Of a stretch of 64,000 nucleotides of DNA, positions 34,821-46,080 are shown in pieces. A model generated the notes under the pieces. It had not been told where the DNA came from. It ran no database searches and saw only the letters and a program-made list of their open reading frames with translations. The stretch lies in assembly GCA_963971575.1 (NCBI GenBank), contig OZ020617.1:41388606-41452605 (forward strand). Direction: 5' to 3'. The stretch's first letter is position 1, and every line of letters begins with the position of its first letter. The position numbers were made by a program, and so were the translations under genes. Source of the DNA: Liopterus haemorrhoidalis (Eukaryota; Arthropoda; Insecta; Coleoptera; Dytiscidae).

Positions 34821-35016
34821 CCATAAACTATTCGGTTGTCTCATTTCGGGTGATAGTGACGTACTTCAGTACGCCTAATACAAAGCGTTTGTGCTGGCCA
34901 TTAAAAATAATAATAAAAAAATTCTTGTTGTTTAACACAACAACCTCTATAAAAGATATAATTAGGCATATTGTACGTCACCCTAACCCGAAGTGAGGCA
35001 ACCGTACAGTCTATGA
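34821..35016. repeat. Inverted repeat of a SINE-like 3' segment
   Basis: 34821-34874 (CCATAAACTATTCGGTTGTC, CATTTCGGGTGATAGTGACG) is repeated inverted at 34966-35016 (minus: GACTGTACGGTTGCCTCACT, TCGGGTTAGGGTGACGTAC). The segment between is AT-rich with a GTTGTTTAACACAACAAC hairpin. Confidence 0.7.
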
Positions 35017-35246
35017 ACCTTGCCCAACACCTAGGTTGGCATATAAGGGCAGAGAAGGTAAGTTCTCCGTTTCTAGACTTCCACCCATAGATATAAAAGA
35101 CACGGGATTAGTGACGTTTAGACTGGTCCTTTTATCCTTGTATAAACTCATTTTAAGTATTAAATTCTTGAGGCTGTGTCTATCCCAAAGCTGACTGCAC
35201 AATATGGGAAGATGAAAAGATCAAAGGTGGAGGGGGATTCGAATCC
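34966..35246 (-). mobile_element. Possible 5'-truncated SINE
   Basis: On the minus strand a B-box-like GGATTCGAATCC (35235-35246) is followed by a body of about 200 bp that ends in the segment duplicated at 34821. No A box precedes it. An opposite-strand frame of 63 codons here is not convincing. Confidence 0.4.
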
Positions 35247-35559
35247 GCGTCTGTCTTATTATTTCTGTTAAAATAAAATGCATATAACATAACAAATGTA
35301 TGTTTTACTGGAACCTGAGTTAGTGTACACTAACGACCCTATTTTATACGTAAAATAACAGAATGCCACTACAAAAATTTCTGGATAATTTCTTGTGAAA
35401 ATTACCAAAATTAACATGGTGATAAATATCGACAAAACAACAATAAAAAACCAAGTCTCATAATTAATAAAAACCTACACATATTTTTCTGAAAACAAAG
35501 AAGACACGCAAACAAATGCATTTATGGTTATGAGCGTCCAATGCTAACAATAATTGCCC

Positions 35560-35760
35560 CAGTGTACGCCAATGATCGCCCACATCCGCGCTTGAAGGTT
35601 AGTAGAGAGGTACACCTGAACAGTACAGCGCCTGACGCTAAACAAGGCGCACGATGCATTGATGTTACTTAGCGATGTAATAAACGATGTTTAGCGAGGT
35701 TTATTCTGTGGATTCCGGCCCGAAAAGGATTTAGTGATTGTGAATTAAAGTGATTTTAAA
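35560..35760 (+). promoter_or_regulatory. GC-richer, non-repetitive patch; candidate promoter/5'UTR of the alternative exon
   Basis: This stretch about 0.85-1.05 kb before the alternative exon is clearly richer in G, C and CpG (GCGCCTGACGC, CATCCGCGC, TTCCGGCCCG) than the surrounding intron and matches none of the repeat families seen in the window. It is followed by A-rich sequence with repeated GTGATT/AAGTG motifs, like insect 5' leaders. The promoter role is inference from position and composition only. Confidence 0.3.
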
Positions 35761-36566
35761 ATTGTGTTAAATTTTGAAATAACAAAGAAAAAATACAAAT
35801 AAGGCTTTTAAAAAAGTGTAGAAATTAAATTAAAGAAAATAAACAACAAATTATTAACAAAAGTATTTTATAACACAATGTAAAATTAAAATAATAATAA
35901 TAAAAGTGCTTTTAATAATACTGCCTCAATTAATTGACATTTAAATTAAACATCCTTAATTTAAACCGAATTTAACTATGCCTGTATTTTGAAAAACACA
36001 TTTAAAAGTTTAAAATTGATAACTACCTTACTTAACACGAGTTTAAGGGAGTTTTAATATTAAATCTAATTTAACTTAAAGTTGGAACAAACTTTTTAAA
36101 AGTATAAAATTTACAACCACTATAACTAACTCTAGTTTACTGGAGTTTTAAACTAAATCTAATTTAACTTAAACCGGCCTTTCTTATTTTATTACGTTGA
36201 ATTCCGAAATCAAATATTCTATTTTTGTAATTTGTGTACTTATTAATTAACACTTGATGAAAATACGAACAAATATATTTTGAAATCTAACAACAGGTGG
36301 CTAATACCATTTACAAAACAAATTTTTGGCTAAATTTTTATTGCGTTAAAATTTAAAAACTGCGTTTGTTTGTTTGTTTACAAGTGCCATTTTGTATTCA
36401 AGGACATTTGAAATATTTAGATACTACTGTCATTCAACAATTATTTAAATAAATAAATTAATAAATTATTACTGCCATTTCTAAATAATCTGACGCTTGT
36501 TTTATTTTAAAAAATGACAAACTTAATGAATTTTTTTGGTTAAAAATTAATTAAACCATTGTTGTG

Positions 36567-36574
36567 TATAAAAG
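36567..36574 (+). promoter_or_regulatory. TATA-like element upstream of the alternative first exon
   Basis: TATAAAAG lies 40 nt before ATG 36614. Initiation about 30 nt downstream would leave a very short leader of about 15 nt. In such AT-rich DNA the match may be chance, and the real start may lie farther upstream, for example near the GC-richer patch at 35560-35760. Confidence 0.3.
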
Positions 36575-36613
36575 TATTATAAATTATTGTTGTTTGTTTA
36601 ATTTTTTGTGAAT

Positions 36614-37003
36614 ATGTATCGTTTTGTAAAAGATGGAAAATCGTCAATTTCCAATCAGCGTCTTTTTGTGCAAGGCACAACAGATCGTAACGTAGGTCCT
36701 CCAATAACTACAGATCTCTCCAGAAAAGATATCCAGTCTTTAGAAGCAGTCTATACTAAACGTAGACTATCAACTGAAGTACTTGGAAGTTCTTTAGAGT
36801 CAACTAAAACTAGTCGAAAAGATGAACATGGTACTAGAAGATATACAACTAGAATTGTTAGAAAGATTACTACTTTATCGAGAGGAGAAGAAAAGAGTGT
36901 TACGGAAGATTTGTTGAAAAGAGGAAGGTCTAGTGATGTTTCTGTTAGGCAGGAGGTTGTTAGGAATCAACAACAGAGGGCTATAAAACCTAAAAGAGTC
37001 AAG
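36614..37003 (+). CDS. shot: Probable alternative first coding exon of spectraplakin (CH1-less isoform)
   Basis: Open reading frame of 130 codons from ATG 36614 to AAG 37001-37003, followed at once by a GTAATA donor. An in-frame TAA at 36599-36601 with no AG between it and the ATG argues that this is a true first coding exon. It ends in phase 0 and the CH2 exon at 58530 starts in phase 0, so splicing gives ...IKPKRVK|ISDIVVG in frame. The peptide starts MYRFVKDGKSSISNQRLF and is rich in Lys, Arg, Ser and Thr. It contains TRIVRKITTLSRGEE and has no hydrophobic segment, so it is probably disordered. I do not recognise a domain. Known for the family: Drosophila Shot has an internally initiated isoform class (Shot C) with only CH2 and weak actin binding. 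Inference: this is the equivalent start. A nested independent gene is the alternative, but no partner exon for one was seen. Confidence 0.72.
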
Positions 37004-37899
37004 GTAATAAATGGAATAATTTACATTTATAAAATTATAAACAATCTCTATGTATATTTTTGGGTAATTTGGTGTTAACTTTTGGCCTTACTCGCCTCTT
37101 TTATTTTATTTATTTATTTATTTAGTAATTACTGCTCCCAACAGTATTACCCAAAACGGGCAGGTACATAAATATATACATAAAATTTAAACAACTTACT
37201 AACAAAGTAATAAATAAAGACACAAAATTTTCAAATAACATATATACAATATTTTTACTAATACATATTAAATAGTAATAAACAAAATCCTCCAATTTTT
37301 ACAAATTTCAACAATTAAATACAAATTTAAAAAAAAAAGAAAACGATAAAATGCTCTAAAAGAGTTCGAAATTTGTATCATCACGTGTATAGTATGAACA
37401 CATACAATTTACAGGAGATTTGAGATGAAGGTTCGTATGAGCCTGTGGAAGATAGAATAATAGTGGATGTCTGGTTGGAACAATAAGAGCCTAGTACGAG
37501 TTCAAAATAATTAACAGCTTGAATATTGTTTTTGATTTCTCGTTGAATCAGATTTATCGAGTTGCCAAATTTAAAATCTGCTTCAGTTAGACATACTGAT
37601 AATCGAGGGATAAAAGAAAAGAAAACATAATTTTTAGTAGGATTTTAATAGGAATTTAATAGGAGGACATCTCATTACAAAAGTAGGACTGTCCTACTGG
37701 GTGTAGAACGCCTCACAACCCTAGATTTATTGATATGAACTAGTGCTGGAAACCGAAACCGTTTTTTTTAACCGGTTTAAGTTCTATTAAAATCGATTCT
37801 AATATAAACTTATAATAACACCACTAATATAAACCTATGAATTTGATGGTGTTCTTTGAAATGTTTTAAATTTATCTTCAAGTTGGTTTTTATGGTTTT

Positions 37900-38945
37900 G
37901 TAGGTATGACCAAAAAACCCTTATACCGTCATTTTGTCGTCTGTCTGTCTGTCTGTCTGTTCGGTAAAAATTGTAGCCAAACGGCTAAACCTAGAGAGTT
38001 GAAATTTGGCATGCTTATACAACTCTTTGACCCGCACATAGGAAAAATACTAAAACATCTAAAAAACATATCCCCCTAAAAATATAAACAAATACGTGCT
38101 CATCGAAAAAAAAAAAAAATTTTTTTTTATAATTCTGAGTAGGGTATCAAATGAAAGCCCTTGGTACGTGGATTAATGATCAAATTTTTATTTCTGCAAA
38201 ATAAATTATTTTGAAGCGTTTTTTGCCAAAATTGTGCAAAAAATTTTTTGTCCCACACCCTGTAGCCCAGATGGTTTAAACTAAAAATCTGAAAAAATTC
38301 TAATTAATGTACATTGGTGTGAACCGGAATAGTACAACAGGAATTTTTTATCAGATTATGTTTTCGGAAAATAACGCATTTTTTGTGTTTCTAACTAAAA
38401 TATGTTAACTATTTAATACGTTGTGTAACATACCAGATCAGTAGCTCTCGTGGCGTGGTTGGATTTGTCGTACGCTTAATAATATAAGAAACTTGCAAAC
38501 TAGGGTTCGAATCCTGTTGATTTTATTTTTTGTTTTTTTTTGCATTTTTATTTTGTCTAAATTATTTTGTTAAAATTCTAGTTATATTTGGTAAATGTTG
38601 CATTTAATTTTTAAAAGCGTAAATTTAATAACCAGTGAAAAGTGTTGAAATTATAATTTAATTCTATGTTTGACGAAATCAAAGGGCGGGACTTATGATA
38701 TAAGCAACCAATGGAAGCCATAGGTGCAATTTTCAAAATCTTAATGAACTTTGCTGTATAAAAAAAATACTGCATATATTTAGAAACTTAAATAATGGTA
38801 TTAGGCATTCGAATTAAAATTCATAAAAAAATATTTTGACAAAATTTGTTTTGGCATCCCAAATAATCATCGTTCAGTTAGTAAATACCTGCAAAACCCA
38901 GAAATGTGTGAAAATTCACACTTCACATCAATTTTTCTACTATAA
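37900..38945 (+). repeat. Copy C of the ~1 kb dispersed repeat, with tRNA-like module
   Basis: The most complete copy. In order: GTAGGTATGACCAAAAAACC, (GTCT)n, ACGGCTAAACCTAGAGAGTT, CATATCCCCCTAAAAATAT, GAACCGGAATAGTACAACAG, the tRNA-like module, AGCAACCAATGGAAGCCATA, and the terminus AATTCACACTTCACATCA. Noncoding, no clear terminal inverted repeats or target duplication. Copies: 8430-8968, 10125-10555, 10575-11660, and fragments at 16890, 27135 and 39545. Confidence 0.85.
38441..38516 (+). other. tRNA-like module inside repeat copy C
   Basis: Reads GTAGCTCTCGTGGCGTGGTT (A-box-like TGGCGTGGTTGG at 38451-38462) and carries a perfect B box GGTTCGAATCC at 38504-38514. The middle region has diverged from copy B. 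There is no closed cloverleaf. Confidence 0.55.
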
Positions 38946-39544
38946 TCTATTAATGATGAATTATGTGTTTCTTCATTATTGGTGCACTTATTCCGCAGTA
39001 TAAAAGAATAATTCTTGTGCCACACCAGAAACTATTTCCGAACATGCTTATTCAGTTTTGGATTAATGTTTTCTTTATTTTATGAAATTTTAACTTAGCA
39101 TTGATGATGATTTAAAATATAAATCAAAACGTTAACGAAGTTAAAATATTGTTGTAATTTCTGACCAGCCCAAATCCTATTACTTCCTCATCATATCCTG
39201 CTTATCGAGTATCACTTGTTTAAACATAAATAAGAATATGTAGCATCAAGTTATGTTCCATGAAAGATAAAACAAATTGTAAACTAATGTTGTTGACAAA
39301 TTCTTTTCTGTTACAAAATTGTATTATTTTTTAAAATCGATTTATAACTATTTTATAGCTTTCCTTATTAATTTTTAATTTATTTTATTTATGCAAAAAA
39401 ATCGCTGCGGGACGTCATATCTATAGACAAACGGAAATTGTCAGCCTTAAGCCTGAAATAGTGTTTCTAAATATGTATTTCCGGTGAAATCCACATTTTT
39501 TTATCACATTACTCAAGAGACATTTACTTGAGATAAAATAATCT

Positions 39545-39730
39545 TTATATCAATTTAGGAATTCGTAGGTATAACAAAAATATTTATACCGTCACTCTGT
39601 GCGCTAGAAGTTGCGGCCAAACGCCTGGACCTAGAGAGTTGAAATTTGGCTAACATATACACCTTTTTTTCCCCATACGAACATATAGTTGTTTTGACCT
39701 AACGTGGCAGGTGGGAATACATACGAGGTG
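39545..39730 (+). repeat. Diverged fragment of the ~1 kb repeat head
   Basis: GTAGGTATAACAAAAATATT, TATACCGTCACTCTGTGCG and GGACCTAGAGAGTTGAAATT keep the order of 37905-38010, followed by ACGTGGCAGGTGGGAATAC as at 27310. Confidence 0.6.
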
Positions 39731-39956
39731 CGCAAACTCGCTGAACTGTTCGACAAAGTATACAGTTTAAAATAGAAACACTTTTTTTCAACTGTAATTT
39801 ACATGTACCTTTTCAAGTAACCCGTACAACGCACGAGCATGGAATGACCTCAGTTCAATATTTATTACCGATTTACGGTGCATCTAACTGTGAACTGCAG
39901 ACTTAGAAATAAACTGCTGTAACTCGTTTATAAAAAAGACTTCGTAAAGTCTGTTC

Positions 39957-40512
39957 TACATTTTACTTTTCTTCTTGGCACTATGGATTTTTTTGCCTAG
40001 TATTGACATAAAAAGTATAATGTGAAACACAATACTTCCTTAAAACTTTCAATTCTATCCGACATACTACCCAATTTTTCAAACTATATTCAGACAGACT
40101 TTGTTTGAGGTACCAATACTTTGTCAGGCATACCAACTACTCCAGTCTGAAAATACCTCCAGTAAGAGATTCAATACTTTTTCAGACGTATCAATTTTGT
40201 GTTTATTTTTATGCTGTACTGTTTTACTTTTTCTAACATTTTTAATAATTCTGATTGAGATTTGGTCTTGTAAATAACAACTACTCTGGCTAATGGTTAC
40301 TATAATTAAATATAAACTAGCATAACTCAACGATATTTATAAATTGGTTACTATAACCAAACTTGTATCTGAACTGTCAAATTATTAAGGCATAATAACA
40401 AAAGATAGAAGGTGTTGAATGCCTATTTCTGTCGCTTTTTACTTCAGAAGGTAGTTTTAAAAGTTTGAATGACGTCAGAAGTTTGAAAGTGTAGTAAGAA
40501 GTATACTGTAAA
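39957..40512. mobile_element. Second member of the 3699-4457 palindromic family
   Basis: The block TATAATTAAATATAAACTAG, ATATTTATAAATTGGTTACT, ATAACCAAAC and AAGATAGAAGGTG near 40300-40420 matches the right arm at 4215-4350. The ends TCTGTTCTACATTTTAC and GTATACTGTAAAACAA are weak inverted repeats. The arms have diverged far more than in the first copy. Confidence 0.6.
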
Positions 40513-41840
40513 ACAACCCTAAGGTGCAATTTTGTATAAGACTGTGGAAAGCACCAACTACCAAGGTTACTGAGTGACAGCGCGACGCACACATAAACGT
40601 ACACTGGAATGACATACACAACAACAAACACAAATCAGCTGACTGCCTCCCAAATTGTAAATAATTGTCTAAATCCGTTTTCTCTTCTTCATACCGAAAA
40701 TTTCTTCGTTTGGCGAAAAATGGGTACTAAGTTAGTTTTTTCGTTTCATCACTTTTCTTTTTTTATTAAATTCGTATTCCGAGGGAAAGGTATAGAATAC
40801 TTTGGCCCATATGTAGAAAAATACTGACACGCCGAATGGGGTGGGGTTTGCGTTAAAATTGAATGATTTGTTTTGGCTACAATTTCATTTCTTTCTGGCT
40901 ATGTTTGGATATATTTCCTCATTATTTCCTAATTCATTGATTCAGGAATTGATCTTACAATGTGCACGCACAAAACCCTATGGGTTTTCCAAGGTCATAA
41001 TCACATATGATCATGAAACATAAAGTAGTTCAATATCGCAATCAAGGTAACTCAATCATACGCATGTAAAATAACAGTGTATTTTATAATAACAGTGTAT
41101 CCGTCTCATCAAGCATGTTTCCATTTACAGTGAGTGATGTTAAAGAGATAATTGTTTATGTAACGAATGCAAATATGCCTACTGGTTGACCATATAAGGT
41201 ACCATGCCATGACAATAGAAAGAATGCTAGGTAATGGAATTGTTAAATATGGAAGGATTACTAATACAAATACAGGCATAGATAACATTATAAAAGAGTG
41301 AATCACTATTAAAAGAAAACAGTAATAACAATACAGCAGTATGAAATTTGAGTTTCTCATTCTTCCTTCCCCTACTTCTTTTTTTATTCTTCTGCTTCTT
41401 CTGTGCCACTTTTTGTTTAGTTTCCTTTTGTCCTCACTCAAACAATTGCTTCATCATGCTGTATTAATTTTTAGGTCTTTCTAGATATCGTATGTACTGA
41501 TTCCTGTTAAATTCCGTTACTTGCTTTCTAGTTTTTGAATTTTTTAAACTTCTTCGGTACCGAGGGATGCTTCGTTTTCCTTCTAAGATTTTCCTTAACA
41601 TGCTGCCCTTTTTCATCAGCTGTTGTCTTATAAATCATCTCTACATCTTGCAGTTGACATTAAGTACAGTTTTTCGTTATTTTCATTCTTGCGAGTTCTC
41701 CATTTGTTATTGATTTGAATGTGAGATCCGGCGTAGTACTTCGTTTTTAAAAGCTTTGTCGATCTCGTTTAGTTCAATAAAGTTCTCTCAGGGCTCTCTA
41801 AGGTTCATATTTTGTCATACATCACTATAGGTTGTAATAT

Positions 41841-42208
41841 AATTGAAGGGGCAAGTGGTATGTTACAATATTTAAGTTCGAAGTTAATTGACATCTAGTA
41901 TTTTTATTTTCCGCTATCTCTCCGCTTGTCACATCAGTTGAAAGCCAGTCAAATTTGTTATATTTTGAGAATTAGATTTTTTCCACAAATTACTGCATTT
42001 TTTCTTCTTTCGCTACTGTGTGATACTTAAAAAAACTACTTGAGGTCATTGTACTTAACACCTTTATCTATTTGTTTCTTCCAAAATATAGATAATTGGA
42101 AACTGCGTGTTATGGTTAGGATAAAAGAGGCTTATACAACCTCATTCCAACGAAAATTTCGAAATTTCAAAAAATGCTACATAACACCATCCACTTGCCC
42201 CTTCAATT
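41841..42208. mobile_element. MITE, 368 bp, perfect 18-bp inverted termini
   Basis: AATTGAAGGGGCAAGTGG (41841-41858) and CCACTTGCCCCTTCAATT (42191-42208) are exact inverted repeats. The inside is noncoding and AT-rich. The target duplication is uncertain, so the superfamily is not assigned. Confidence 0.8.
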
Positions 42209-43459
42209 TGATAGTCTGATATCTGTGTTCATAAAGACGATGCTTCCTCTTTTTCACATATAACATTTTTAAAGACTATAAAGCAGTGGACTCTAATTCG
42301 TTGTTCGCGACAGGCTGATCGTGATGTCCTAAGTAGTGGATCTCGATGATATTGTATTTGATGAGGGAAAAATACCTGCTTCTCTTATCTTGTGCGTTGA
42401 AAGTGAAGTCCATTTTTAGCTCCACGGTCCACGTGTCTTTGCGAGACAGCATTATCCAAATGAAAATAATAATATTCAAGTATCGTATCGTACTGACGGT
42501 CATTTGCTTGATTTTATTAGACTGGCTGTGTCTAATTTTGATTCGGATTATAGTGCACTTATGGATAGTATGCAAATGCAGCCTTTAAATTACGTTTGAA
42601 TATTTTAATACTTAACATTCTTATGCCAAGTATATAAAAATCTTACAACTAGTTAAAAACTAAATCTAGAAACTTAACTAAAACTGTAAACTAAATCGTG
42701 CAATTCGGCAATTTAATTCTTATATAGAGTTTTAAGATCTGTCAGAACTAATATAAAATACGGTTATATTGTTATATTAATAGAATATAGTATTTAAAAA
42801 GCGGATTAAAATCAAATAAATTATAAAATACAATTAACTGGTGGAAAACGGTTAAAAAGGAAACTATTATTATATTTTTAAAAATATTTAGGGTTGAATA
42901 ATATAATGATTTTTTTTACCACTGTATGTTGCCCACTGTATGTTGTGTATGAGTTAAAACTCGATTTAGCCACAATTAGAATGAATTTATTTTTAGCAAC
43001 GCACCCAACTTACATCTAGTTTTAAAGTTACAACAGTTGTAAGTAAAACTAGATAAAAATGTTTTATGCAACGTAACATTCTTATTTAAAAATAGGAAGA
43101 GGAATCTTCTTAAAGTTTTCTTTCTTGTAATACTTTTATAAATAATATCATTATCCGGCATTATTTTCTTATTATCTTTTTTATAAGTAGATCTTAGGTC
43201 GAATTTATAATAAAAAATCAGCTGTGGTCACCACAGAACCGACCACCATCACAGAAATACTTGTTTAATTTATGCTGCTTTATCAAAAAAAGTCTCAAAT
43301 AAAAGTTGTCAGTTATTGCTTTTATAGCAACTTTTGTTAAATAAATTTTTTCGTAATATTTCTCTGTTGTGAAATATACGCAAAAATCTTAAAATCGACA
43401 CGAGTAAACTCCCATCTCTAGTTAATCGATTTTTACCAAAAGTTGATCAATTCCGGCCA

Positions 43460-43690
43460 TTGATGTCTAAAGCTTAAATATGAAGTTTCATAAAAATCCT
43501 TTTAGCCGAATTTGCTCTGCACGTGTACACAGACCGACAGACATCATGCTAAAAATAATCAAAACGTTATGTAGGGACCTTAATTCGTGGAGATCCATCG
43601 AAATCTCGAAATGTCAAAATCGGTATGATCACAATACCTCCCTTATATATGTTGACGGTCGGTAAAAATGATCTTCTACCACAAAATATT
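43460..43690 (+). repeat. Probable dispersed repeat with CAGACCGACAGACAT block
   Basis: AGTTTCATAAAAATCC, CACAGACCGACAGACATCAT, GGGACCTTAATTCGTGGAG and ATCCATCGAAATCTCG form the kind of text that insect transposon ends carry by my recall. No second copy is in the window. Confidence 0.35.
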
Positions 43691-45594
43691 GGAGACACTG
43701 CTACAAGTTGTCGATCTGTCATCTTTAAGGTGAAATAAATATGGGAGGCATAGATTAATGGCCTGAACTTATTGTTTCTAGATAGGAGTAATAGAACCGA
43801 GTGGGCAATAAGATAAAAATTTGCTTATATCCTGTTTCTAATTTTTTGTTGAGGAACATATTTTTTAATAGAACATGATTTGTATTTCTAGAGAAATTTA
43901 GACACATCTTAATAGATGCTACTCTGATTCCATTTTCTAATAATCGTAAATCAGGTTTGTGATTTATAGATTTGAAAGTAGTTTTAGATCAGTATTTATT
44001 GAGAAGTGAACTTATTTTACGAAGATACAAAGTACACTAATTTTCGTAAATCTTTGGCACACGAAAAATCCATTAATTTAACTGCTATATCTAACATCTT
44101 ACAATGAATTTATTAAATTTAAGTGATTGTTGATTTTGAAAGGTAAATGTTACGTATGCATCCAAAATACATGACAAATTATTATTTAATTGTCATTTTA
44201 ATATTAATTGAAATTTAATATGAAATAAATTATTTGAAGTTTAATGCATGTAGTATTTGTTTATATTAATTAGAGGCGTAGTCAAAATTTTTCTTTGTCG
44301 AGTTCTCTTCTCTGAATTGCCTCCTTGTTATCATCTAGCCTTCTTCTTTACCTTTATGTTTAACTTCTGCCAACATGACTTAGATTTGTTCCTGTATTAT
44401 CTTAAGTCCATACTTTCGTGCATTGACATTCTGGCATATTCATATTTATGAATATGCCGTGATTTGATAGGATAACTTTATTATTTTAGGCTGTAGTTTT
44501 AAAAGTGGAGATCGCATTGATGATGATTGCCTTCTTAAATGCATCGGACCTTGAAGAATGAGTAACACATCAATCTTCTTTCTTGAATATGTGTCGTATT
44601 ATTTTCTAGCTTCGCTCTTCTTATTATTTACACGTTGGTAATATTTTTGTAAGCTTATAGTACCTTGTCAGTAAAATTCAGTTCTTGTTGTGTCGATCGA
44701 ATTTCTTTTCCAGAATGTGAAGGGCAATAATGCCTATAGTAATAAAACGTCATTTTCTTTTCTTATAGTAAGAGTCCCGGACGTATTTTTATTGCAGTAA
44801 TACTAAATATCTTTTTTTGGGAAGTGTGAGGACTTCTTCTATTTGAATTCTTAAATTGTCCTTTATAATTTTCCTTCACCTACTGTCAAATAGCAATTCC
44901 TCCTTGTTTTATTGACCTTTCCGGACCATGAGGGCAATCTCCAGAGATGTCTTTGCTAAGTTGTAAAACTGAGTAAAGATAAAATAATACTGGTAAAATG
45001 AGTATTTTTGTGTTTTATATCTAGTTTTAGCGCATTACTAGTTTCAAGTTCTTTATGCTACTGGGTATCAGTCCTTCAAGGAGTCGTTTCTATCGTATCT
45101 ATTAGGCTATCGAACGGAATTCTACCACAACTTTACCATATACAACGTTGAAAAGAGGAAAATCTCAAATCCTTATTGGTACAAGACAACTGGAAGGTGA
45201 TAAAACGTGTGGTTGTTGGTTAAAAAGACGAAAGGACTAAATTAAAGTAATCTATTGTGCACACCACCAGAAGGGTGTAATACTGTAGCCGAAAAAAAAC
45301 AGCAAATACAAATACCAAGTGATAAATGCAAATAACATAAAATTTCCCAAATATCATTTGTTAATAACCATCATTCTGCGAAGTAGTTACGAACAAGATG
45401 TAATAATACTGATTCTTCTTCCATCGTCTATATACAGTCTGTATAATAAGATATACTTGCTTATAACTCAGGATCAGGCATGTGCACAAATAATAAACAG
45501 GTTCAAACATGATAAGAACATCCAGACCTAATACGCCTGATAATAAAAATTGTTTAGTTAGTGTTTTGTCTTTCAGTAGTGCGGTTGTGTAATA

Positions 45595-46080
45595 ATGAGT
45601 GCTATATATGCAAAACGTTTTGAAGCGGTATTTTTATGCACCCGCCCAAAAGGGCAAAAAATATTCTTTTCAAGTGTAGCAAAATATATGCACAAGCCAG
45701 TAGACTTTGTGAAATATTGGGTGAAACGTTATAAAATTAATAAAAATGTTGACGATTTACCTAATCGTGGATTAAAAAAAGTAACTACTAAAAAAACAAT
45801 ATAAAGTGATTTTTAACGTTTTTAAAAATAATCTTAGGTTATCTTTATGTAAATATCAGGCAATTTTGTTAAAAAATAACATTAAGTGAAGTCTAATAAC
45901 CCTGAGAAGTCGTTTAATTGAAAATGGTATTAAATTCAGGAGCACCAAACAAAACCATTGTTATCGGTGAAACATGTCGAAAAACGACTCGCTTGAGCTA
46001 AGGAAAATTTAGACCACGATTGGAGTGATGTGGTTTTCTCTGATGAATCTAGTTTTTACATGAAATATAAGCTTCGAACA
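45595..46080 (+). pseudogene. Tc1-like transposase relic
   Basis: From ATG 45595 the frame reads MSAIYAKRFEAVFLCTRPKG and VAKYMHKPVDFVKYWVKRYK, an N-terminal helix-turn-helix, then stops at 45802. In other frames from 45905 come LRSRLIENGIKFRS, LAWAKENLDHDWSDVV and FSDESSFYMKY, the Tc1 block holding the first catalytic Asp. A segment is missing between them, at least two frameshifts occur, and the rest of the catalytic core is gone. Confidence 0.75.

Noticed and set aside
38441..38516. Functional tRNA gene
   Set aside because: B box is perfect but there is no closed cloverleaf, the acceptor arms do not pair, and the segment lies inside a multicopy repeat.
41109..41441. 110-codon minus-strand frame with hydrophobic stretches
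   Set aside because: Low-complexity, Ile/Leu-rich product from AT-rich DNA; no domain, no codon bias and no splice context.
42276..42588. Overlapping 99- and 80-codon frames on opposite strands
   Set aside because: Neither product has a recognisable domain; composition is typical of AT-rich noncoding DNA.
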